The translations under genes were made by a program, and so were the position numbers. The notes below the pieces were generated by a model. The model was not told where the DNA came from. It did no database searches and was given only the letters and a program-made list of their open reading frames with translations. DNA of 64,000 nucleotides from Ruminococcus sp. GTDB lineage: Bacteria > Bacillota > Clostridia > Oscillospirales > Ruminococcaceae. The DNA lies in the NCBI GenBank assembly GCA_017475555.1, contig JAFVFL010000020.1, forward strand, positions 1 through 64,000, read 5' to 3'. This document shows positions 16,095-21,561 of the stretch, in pieces. Within the stretch, counting starts at the first letter, position 1; every line of letters begins with the position of its first letter.

Positions 16095-16673
16095 TTGGAG
16101 GAATCCATCTATCTCATCATCGCACAGACCGGAACACGCCCTGCAAGCTTTTTCAGATTCTTTACCAAGAAGCCGTACAACCACGTTTCCCTTTCCGGGG
16201 ACGAGGGACTTTCTGAGATGTACAGCTTCTGCCGCACATATGCACCTATCCCTCTGCCAGCTACATTCAATAAGGAGATCGTGGGCGAGGGTACATTGGG
16301 AAAATTCGGCTTCATACCATGCGAGATATACCGCATTCCGGTGACTGCTGAGCAGAAATCCGCATACGAAAGCCTTATCCGGCATTTCAGCGACAACCGC
16401 AATGCGTATTCGTATAATCTTCTCGGACTTATCGCCATTTATTTCAATATCGAGTGGAAAAGAGAACGCAGCTTCGTCTGTTCGCAGTTCGTGGCATATA
16501 CTATGGATAAGATCGGCATTCCGCTCGAAAAGCCGTTTTCCCTCTATACTCCCGATGATTTCCGCAGCTTCCCAGGTGCCTCTCTGATCTATTCCGGTGA
16601 GCTGAACAGCTTTTATTTCAACCGCAGAGATGAGCTGTACATAAGCATGAAGAAGCAGCGGTCAGGTGTCTGA
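16095..16673 (+). CDS. YiiX-like permuted papain-fold (NlpC/P60-type) amidase/peptidase
   Basis: 192 residues. The start is a TTG at 16095 because AGGAGGTGA ends four bases upstream; earlier ATGs at 16062 and 16065 lack such a site. The catalytic pair is in the permuted order, His first (KKPYNHVSLS) and Cys later (SFVCSQFVAYTMDKIG), as in YiiX/YebB-like proteins. The conserved GLIAI segment lies between them. No signal peptide is visible, so it should be cytoplasmic. The substrate is unknown; family members cleave amide or ester bonds of peptides or lipids. Confidence 0.7.
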   Translation: MEESIYLIIAQTGTRPASFFRFFTKKPYNHVSLSGDEGLSEMYSFCRTYAPIPLPATFNKEIVGEGTLGKFGFIPCEIYRIPVTAEQKSAYESLIRHFSDNRNAYSYNLLGLIAIYFNIEWKRERSFVCSQFVAYTMDKIGIPLEKPFSLYTPDDFRSFPGASLIYSGELNSFYFNRRDELYISMKKQRSGV

Positions 16674-16979
16674 GCTGTATCTGCAAAGCAGATATATCCC
16701 GGCTTTAAGCTCGTCCGGTGCAAATAGATATGCCGCAAGCAGTGCTCCGCTGTGCTCCTGTACAATGGCGGCGGTATCTGCTTCATAGCAGCTGCTTCCT
16801 ACACTGAGGGATATGCTGCTGCCGCTTACACCGAGCTGAACCGGCTCACGTGTCTCACCGGTCATACGGCTTTCTGAGACCATGAGCGAATACATGAACA
16901 TCCACAGACCGGCAGTAAGGGTGAGGTATATCAGTATCGCCCCGGCTGCCGGTTTTAAATTTATCCTTTTCTTCATCAT
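16662..16979 (-). CDS. Small membrane protein coupled to spoIIP, unknown function
   Basis: 105 residues from the ATGATG at 16979, overlapping the spoIIP stop by four bases, with GAGGAG as the ribosome site. One N-terminal membrane helix (about 13-33) is followed by an extracytoplasmic region of about 70 residues containing LGVSGSSISLSVG and two Cys. I recognise no family. Tight coupling suggests a role together with SpoIIP in engulfment or septal peptidoglycan handling, which is inference. Confidence 0.55.
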   Translation of the reverse strand: MMKKRINLKPAAGAILIYLTLTAGLWMFMYSLMVSESRMTGETREPVQLGVSGSSISLSVGSSCYEADTAAIVQEHSGALLAAYLFAPDELKAGIYLLCRYSSDT

Positions 16980-18175
16980 TGCTCCTCTGCAAGCTGCTCT
17001 ATCAGACTGCTGAGTGACCTGCCTATCAGCTGACCCGACCACTGCACCTGCTCCAAGGTATTGCCGTGTGAGCCTACCTCAATCAGCAGACTTCCGGTCG
17101 TAAGATCCTGATTGTAGTGCCGGTAATCGAAAAGTATCGGTCGGGTAAGCCCCGGATAGTCGCCTTCGAGCTGCTTCTGAAGAGTGCAGGCAAAGTGGAA
17201 ATTCTTTATATAGTCCGGCATTCCAAGAGTACCATCGTCGCAGCCGGATATTATCATTATCTGTGCAGCCTCCCTCCCGTTTATCTCTGTATACGGCTGG
17301 TAGGCGATATTGTCCCCGGATATCGCATCACGGTGGATATCAAGGGCTATCTTTACCGACGGATATTCCTCCAGCACCGGGAGTATGCTCTCACGGCTCC
17401 TCCCATATGAGCCGTTGTAGGACGGATAATCGTGTATCGTCCGCACATGGACTACGCCTATCCCGTGTGCCTCAAGCTCCGCCTGTATCGCATCGCCCAC
17501 CATGACGATATTCTTTGTCTCGTCGGTCGTCCGGTAGTTGAAGCTGTCATCAAGCGTGTCACGGACATACGGCTCAAAGCTCTCAGTCGTGTGGGTATGA
17601 TATATCAGGACTATCGGCTCACCGGAGCTTATATCCTCGCTTGTTACCGAAAAATCGGGCTGCATACGGCTTTCCTCAAGCAGATAGCTGTTGGAGAGGC
17701 TGGTCTTGTTGTTGACCTGTCCGCAGATATCAAGGTCGAAATAGGTATCTCCGTAAAATTCCCCGTAGGTAGTCCGGATAAGCTGACTGCCCGTCCCCCA
17801 GCTTGTCGGATAGGGCTTGCTGCCGGGGTCAGACGATATCATATCAAGGGGACTTTGCAGCACTACTCTCCCCGTGACAAGCTGCGGCACAGTCTCCTCC
17901 CTGTAGCCGAAGCCCTCAGAGAGCATATACCCGCCGGAGAGAGTATCCCTTTCGCTGAAGCTGTAAACGCTGTCCTCATCACTGACGGCGGCGGACTTGT
18001 AAAGCTCCTTGCTCCCGAACCGGTCGGCGGCTGCTTTAAGCTCCGGCAGCTCCCGGAAAAGAACTGCACCGGCGAGCGGTACAGCTGCAAAGAGGAATAA
18101 TTTTACTGCATTACGCCTTTTTTCGTGCTTTATCGTGCTTCTTCGGTATCTTCTGTAGCTTTCATAGCCGTTCAT
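16976..18175 (-). CDS. spoIIP: Stage II sporulation protein P (amidase/endopeptidase)
   Basis: 399 residues. SpoIIP hydrolyses peptidoglycan with SpoIID and SpoIIM during engulfment. An N-terminal membrane anchor (about 25-42) is followed by the amidase-3-like domain: EPIVLIYHTHTTESFEP (zinc His), DIHRDAI (second His region), and the C-terminal GSLLIEVGSHGNTLEQ with the catalytic Glu. The ATG follows GAGGTGAGGAT. It heads a two-gene unit with the small membrane protein; spoIID and spoIIM are not in the window. Confidence 0.93.
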   Translation of the reverse strand: MNGYESYRRYRRSTIKHEKRRNAVKLFLFAAVPLAGAVLFRELPELKAAADRFGSKELYKSAAVSDEDSVYSFSERDTLSGGYMLSEGFGYREETVPQLVTGRVVLQSPLDMISSDPGSKPYPTSWGTGSQLIRTTYGEFYGDTYFDLDICGQVNNKTSLSNSYLLEESRMQPDFSVTSEDISSGEPIVLIYHTHTTESFEPYVRDTLDDSFNYRTTDETKNIVMVGDAIQAELEAHGIGVVHVRTIHDYPSYNGSYGRSRESILPVLEEYPSVKIALDIHRDAISGDNIAYQPYTEINGREAAQIMIISGCDDGTLGMPDYIKNFHFACTLQKQLEGDYPGLTRPILFDYRHYNQDLTTGSLLIEVGSHGNTLEQVQWSGQLIGRSLSSLIEQLAEEQ

Positions 18176-18258
18176 ATCCTCACCTCGTATTCAGAATATT
18201 CATCTTCAACTGGTATTATTCCACGAACCTGTGAATATAATCAGGGTATAAGGGGCGA

Positions 18259-19158
18259 ATGAACATGAATTTTTACGAATGCTGCAATATAAGGCGGTTT
18301 TTACGGCTTCTTCTGCTCGATGCGGTGATCTTTGCAATTTTTGCTGCAAGCTTCTTTGTAGGCAGGACTATACTCACCGCTGCCGGAGGTTCCTCCGGGT
18401 CACAGGAAAAGGGGATACCGCTCCCGGCTGTCATGTACCACAGCGTCAGAGAGGGTACACCGGCGGAATACTCAGTCACTCCGCAGCAGCTTGAAGCCGA
18501 CCTGAAGGAGCTGAAACGCAGGGGATATACCGCTGTATCCGCCGAGGAGCTTTGCCTGTATGCTCAGGGTACCGGCTCGCTGCCGGAAAAGCCGGTGCTG
18601 ATCACCTTTGACGACGGATTCTACAACAACCTTTCCGAAGCACTGCCGCTTCTGAACAAATACGATATGTGTGCGGTCGTTTCGCCGGTCGGAGCGTACT
18701 GTGAGGTCAATGCACCGCTCTATCCGCATGACCCGGACTGCTCATACCTTACGTGGGAGGATATCCGGGTGCTTGAGGCGTCGGGGCGTGTGGAGATCGG
18801 CAGCCATACATATGATATGCACAGTCTTACAAACGGCAGACGGGGCTGCTCCAAAACGGACGGCGAGAGCGATGAGGCATACTCCGCTGCACTTACTGAG
18901 GATATCGCAGCAATGCAGATGCTCGTGCGTGAGCAGACCGGCATTCAGCCAATCGTCTTTGCGTATCCATTCGGAGCGATAAGTCCCGGAAACCTGCCTG
19001 TCCTGCGTGAGCAGGGGATACTCCTTACGCTGACCTGCCGGGAGGAGATCAACTACATAACAAGAGATCCGGACTGCCTTTATGGTATCGGAAGATTCAA
19101 CCGGAGCGGATATTACTCCGCTGAGGAATTTGCGGATATGCTTGAGAACGGAGAGTAA
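18259..19158 (+). CDS. Membrane-anchored polysaccharide deacetylase
   Basis: 299 residues with an N-terminal membrane helix (about 15-38), then a NodB domain. VMYHSVREG, LITFDDGFYNN (motif 1), EIGSHTYDMHSLT (zinc His pair) and FAYPFG (motif 3) are all present, so the enzyme should be active on N-acetylated glycans outside the cell. The ribosome site AAGGGGCGA fits ATG 18259; ATG 18265 is possible. The downstream DUF2752 gene starts directly after its stop. Likely substrate is peptidoglycan or another wall glycan, which is inferred. Confidence 0.88.
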   Translation: MNMNFYECCNIRRFLRLLLLDAVIFAIFAASFFVGRTILTAAGGSSGSQEKGIPLPAVMYHSVREGTPAEYSVTPQQLEADLKELKRRGYTAVSAEELCLYAQGTGSLPEKPVLITFDDGFYNNLSEALPLLNKYDMCAVVSPVGAYCEVNAPLYPHDPDCSYLTWEDIRVLEASGRVEIGSHTYDMHSLTNGRRGCSKTDGESDEAYSAALTEDIAAMQMLVREQTGIQPIVFAYPFGAISPGNLPVLREQGILLTLTCREEINYITRDPDCLYGIGRFNRSGYYSAEEFADMLENGE

Positions 19159-19159
19159 A

Positions 19160-19561
19160 ATGACAAGGAACAAAAAAAGAGCGGCTATGCTGATACTGCT
19201 GCCGTTCGTGCTTCTGCCTGCCGGGTACTTCTTCACCGGCTTTTACCGTAACTACATCAGCCCGAATATAATGCCGTGTCCGGTGAGGTTTTTCTTCGGC
19301 ATCTACTGTCCGGGCTGCGGAGGAACTCATTGCGTATATGAGCTTGCTTCGGGGCATATCGGCTGTGCTCTGAGATATAACGCACTGTTTCCGGCGGCAT
19401 TTGTGCTGCTTGCATTGTGCTGGGCGGAGGAGGTGCTGAGGGCTTTCGGGATAGGTGTACGCCTTGTGCCGTCGAGCCGGAAATTCTATATCGCAGCAGC
19501 GGTCGCTGTCCTGATATACACCGTTCTGCGGAATGTTGTCCCAGGGCTTGCACCGATATGA
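19160..19561 (+). CDS. DUF2752 membrane protein
   Basis: 133 residues with three membrane helices. The conserved block CPVRFFFGIYCPGCGGTHCVYELASGHIGCALRYN, spanning about residues 40-75, is the DUF2752 signature with its paired Cys. The ATG follows ACGGAGAGTAAA and starts one base after the deacetylase stop, so the two are cotranscribed. The biochemical function of DUF2752 is not known. Confidence 0.85.
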   Translation: MTRNKKRAAMLILLPFVLLPAGYFFTGFYRNYISPNIMPCPVRFFFGIYCPGCGGTHCVYELASGHIGCALRYNALFPAAFVLLALCWAEEVLRAFGIGVRLVPSSRKFYIAAAVAVLIYTVLRNVVPGLAPI

Positions 19562-19614
19562 TTATAATGGCTGCAATGCCGCTGAGGATCTCCCCTGCAC
19601 GGCGATGAACGCAG

Positions 19615-19646
19615 AAAGCTCCCGACCGGAATGGTCAGGAGCTTTT
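19615..19646 (+). terminator. Terminator after the DUF2752 gene
   Basis: AAAGCTCCCGACC (about 19615-19626) pairs with GGTCAGGAGCTTTT (19633-19646) with one mismatch. It may also serve the convergent CAP-dockerin gene. Confidence 0.7.
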
Positions 19647-19689
19647 CGTGTATTTACATCAGCCTCAAACAATTTCGTAACTTGATATA

Positions 19690-20481
19690 TCAGAAAACAT
19701 ACGGCAGATTCTTATATTCGCCGAGCAGATATCTTTGCAGCACCTTTGCATCTGCATAGGTGACAGCTCCGTCCTTGAAGCAGTCCGCAGCCGCTATCTG
19801 AAGCTCATTCAGATACACCGGCTCACCGGCACTCTTCTTTTCAAGATATTCCGTCAGCACAAGGTAGTCGAACGAATCCACAACTCCGTCTCCGTTCAGG
19901 TCGCCGACCGCCTTCGGCACTATTTCATACCTCTGAGGAAGATACTCCCCCTCCAGTCCGTCCTCCGACGTGGTCTGAATAAATATCTGTGCCCAGTACC
20001 ACTTATAGCGGCTGTCCGGAACATATGCAACGCCTATACCCATATGTGTTATATCCGGATTTGTTATCGCCGCCCAATGCCGCTCGGAATTTTTCCACTG
20101 AGAAAAAGCTGCCTCCGCCTTCGAGGAGCCTGCTGCAATATTCTCCGCAGCGTAGCAATATGGAGTAACGTCCTGGTCGAGCAGCGAGGAAAATCTCGTG
20201 CCGTCCGGTCTTTTGTGGTCGAACAGTACCGCACATTCCTCAGCTCTTATCATTGCCGAATCAGTCAGCACCGGGAGTACGTAGACAGGGTCGAGTCCCT
20301 CCTCGGCACGGGCTTCATTCACGAGCACGGCGATCTCCTTTGCAAGACTGTCCAGGTCGCTGCTGTCCACAGCCTCAGCCGGGGCAGGGCGTACCGAAAG
20401 GACTGAAAGCAGGATAAAGGCTGCGGCTGAGAATATTGAGATCACGGAATGTATACATTTTTTCAAGCTGCTGTCTTTCAT
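19690..20481 (-). CDS. Secreted CAP/SCP-domain protein with C-terminal type I dockerin
   Basis: 263 residues. Signal peptide at residues 1-36. The CAP domain (about 45-175) has NEARAEEGLDPV, RAEECAVLFDHKRPDG, AENIAAG, SERHWAAITNPDITHMGIG and YWAQIF, including the His/Glu cavity residues of the superfamily. A type I dockerin follows (about 190-260) with GDLNGDGVVDSFD as loop 1 and a degenerate second loop, ADCFKDGAVTYAD. The GGAGGTG ribosome site fits the ATG. A weak promoter, TTCAAA-N17-TATGAT, lies upstream. It is another non-glycosidase dockerin protein; its activity is unknown. Confidence 0.9.
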   Translation of the reverse strand: MKDSSLKKCIHSVISIFSAAAFILLSVLSVRPAPAEAVDSSDLDSLAKEIAVLVNEARAEEGLDPVYVLPVLTDSAMIRAEECAVLFDHKRPDGTRFSSLLDQDVTPYCYAAENIAAGSSKAEAAFSQWKNSERHWAAITNPDITHMGIGVAYVPDSRYKWYWAQIFIQTTSEDGLEGEYLPQRYEIVPKAVGDLNGDGVVDSFDYLVLTEYLEKKSAGEPVYLNELQIAAADCFKDGAVTYADAKVLQRYLLGEYKNLPYVF

Positions 20482-20668
20482 TTTTTACACCTCCGTTCTG
20501 TACATGATGCCGGGTGATAGTCTCACTACCAATTATTATTATCATATCATACCGGGAGAGAAATTTGAATAGTTCCGGGGAATTTTTAGCAGAATGCACA
20601 ACAAAAATCTCCGTTTTGTACAAATTTAATTATCCTCACAGTATAATCAGGATTTGATTATCCTTATT

Positions 20669-20718
20669 CAAAAAATTTTCAGAAACACTTAAACCACTCA
20701 GGATATTTCCATATGACT
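20669..20718 (+). repeat. Leader direct repeat, copy 1
   Basis: About 50 bp beginning CAAAAAATTTTCAGAAAC and running through TTAAACC and GGATATTTCCATAT. It matches 20759-20809 with only a few differences, 90-91 bp apart. Upstream lies TATAAT (20642-20647) with a poor -35, and the inverted repeat ACAAAA-N7-TTTTGT (20601-20619). Confidence 0.85.
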
Positions 20719-20758
20719 ATACGAAGGGAGAAACGGAAATAAGCTCACAAAAAAATTT

Positions 20759-20809
20759 CAAAAAAATTTTCAGAAACACTTAAACCGCACGGGATATTTC
20801 CATATAACT
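20759..20809 (+). repeat. Leader direct repeat, copy 2
   Basis: Second copy of the 50-bp leader repeat, ending a few bases before the ribosome site of the first micro-ORF. Between the copies is another GGGAG site (20725-20729) with no ATG frame after it, which suggests decay of an older unit. Confidence 0.85.
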
Positions 20810-20826
20810 GATCAGGAGGTGGTAAG

Positions 20827-20892
20827 ATGATAGAGGCTATTTTCACTTGTGCAGGCGTGATCATCGGAGCTATCATAAAGGCTAAGAAGTGA
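20827..20892 (+). CDS. Micro-ORF 1, 21-residue hydrophobic/cationic peptide
   Basis: The peptide starts MIEAIFTCAG, has the core GVIIGAII and ends KAKK. CAGGAGGTGGTAAG precedes the ATG with ideal spacing. It would form a short hydrophobic helix with a cationic tail, with no leader peptide. It clearly resembles micro-ORF 2 (MIExIFT, GxI(I/V)GAI, KK end). Possible roles are a signal peptide, leaderless bacteriocin, PSM-like lytic peptide or small membrane toxin; none can be chosen from sequence. Confidence 0.7.
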   Translation: MIEAIFTCAGVIIGAIIKAKK

Positions 20893-20922
20893 GTTTGACA
20901 AATGCTCTGGGGAGGTGATAGT

Positions 20923-20997
20923 ATGATAGAGCAGATATTTACAGGGTTGGGGATAATCGTAGGTGCAATAGTTGATGAGATCGAAAAGAAGAAATAA
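20923..20997 (+). CDS. Micro-ORF 2, 24-residue amphipathic peptide
   Basis: Starts MIEQIFTGLG, core GIIVGAIVDE, ends IEKKK. The ribosome site GGGGAGGTGATAGT is near ideal and lies 30 bp after micro-ORF 1. It is a divergent duplicate of micro-ORF 1, conserving the MIE-IFT start and the glycine-spaced helix while adding an acidic/basic tail. Confidence 0.7.
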   Translation: MIEQIFTGLGIIVGAIVDEIEKKK

Positions 20998-21028
20998 GAT
21001 AAGCCGACAGGCAAAGGAGGTGAGCGAT

Positions 21029-21085
21029 ATGTTCGGGATCATACCAAAAATAGCAGAGACAATAGTTATCATATTTATGTTCTGA
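21029..21085 (+). CDS. Micro-ORF 3, 18-residue hydrophobic peptide ending in Met-Phe
   Basis: Peptide MFGIIPKIAETIVIIFMF, preceded by AAAGGAGGTGAGCGAT. It begins MF like micro-ORFs 4, 5 and 7 and ends in Phe like them. The helix is strongly hydrophobic with one Lys and one Glu. Confidence 0.65.
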   Translation: MFGIIPKIAETIVIIFMF

Positions 21086-21140
21086 AAGAAGCTGCCGGTA
21101 CGAATACAAAAGCCGGAAGTACAGAAAGGCGGTGAAAGGA

Positions 21141-21167
21141 ATGTTTGAGCTTCATATTTATTTCTGA
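21141..21167 (+). CDS. Micro-ORF 4, octapeptide MFELHIYF
   Basis: Eight codons after AAAGGCGGTGAAAGGA. The stop is followed by GAGAGCTGATAAA, a sequence repeated after micro-ORF 5. The ORF is too short for codon statistics; support comes from the ribosome site and from the paired copy. Confidence 0.5.
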   Translation: MFELHIYF

Positions 21168-21202
21168 GAGCTGATAAATGATAAGAAAGGCAGGTGAGCA
21201 GA

Positions 21203-21229
21203 ATGTTTTCAATACATATCCATTTCTGA
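21203..21229 (+). CDS. Micro-ORF 5, octapeptide MFSIHIHF
   Basis: Eight codons after AAAGGCAGGTGAGCAGA. It matches micro-ORF 4 in length and in the pattern MFxxHIxF and has the same trailer after the stop, indicating a tandem duplication with the aromatic C-terminus retained. Confidence 0.5.
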   Translation: MFSIHIHF

Positions 21230-21264
21230 GAGCTGATAAAAATTAACGAAAGAGAGGTATGGCT

Positions 21265-21285
21265 ATGAAGCTGAATAAATTGTGA
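21265..21285 (+). CDS. Micro-ORF 6, hexapeptide MKLNKL
   Basis: Six codons after AAAGAGAGGTATGGCT. An ATG six bases earlier (21259) would give MAMKLNKL but is too close to the ribosome site. This is the weakest member of the series and may be a degenerate unit. Confidence 0.35.
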   Translation: MKLNKL

Positions 21286-21320
21286 CGAGGAAAATAACGG
21301 ATAGAAAAGAGGTGATGGTC

Positions 21321-21386
21321 ATGTTCGGAAAATGCAAGCTTATCCCCGAAATATACACTACCGTACCGATACACCGGGGGTTCTGA
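21321..21386 (+). CDS. Micro-ORF 7, 21-residue peptide ending in Gly-Phe
   Basis: Starts MFGKCKLIPE, continues IYTTVPIH and ends RGF. It follows AAAAGAGGTGATGGTC. Unlike the others it is not strongly hydrophobic and has a single Cys and two Pro, reminiscent of a signalling peptide. It is the last unit before the terminator. Confidence 0.6.
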   Translation: MFGKCKLIPEIYTTVPIHRGF

Positions 21387-21432
21387 GATAAAATACTGAA
21401 AGGCAGATGATAATATTGGCAAATAATACCTA

Positions 21433-21464
21433 AACCGCAGCTTCCACGGGAGCTGCGGTTTTTT
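21433..21464 (+). terminator. Terminator of the micro-ORF operon
   Basis: AACCGCAGCT (21433-21442), loop TCCACGGG, AGCTGCGGTT (21451-21460), then a T-run to 21464. Confidence 0.92.
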
Positions 21465-21487
21465 GTGTATGCCACCTGCCGGGTGGC

Positions 21488-21526
21488 AAAAAAATAGCCA
21501 ACGCCAAAATAGCTCTGACGTTGACT
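21488..21526 (-). terminator. Terminator of the GH5 cellulase gene
   Basis: On the minus strand AGTCAACGTC (21526-21517) pairs with GGCGTTGGCT using two G-U pairs, followed by ATTTTTTT (21494-21487). Confidence 0.8.
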
Positions 21527-21561
21527 ATTATTTTTATGCTATATCAGTATTTATTCGTATC

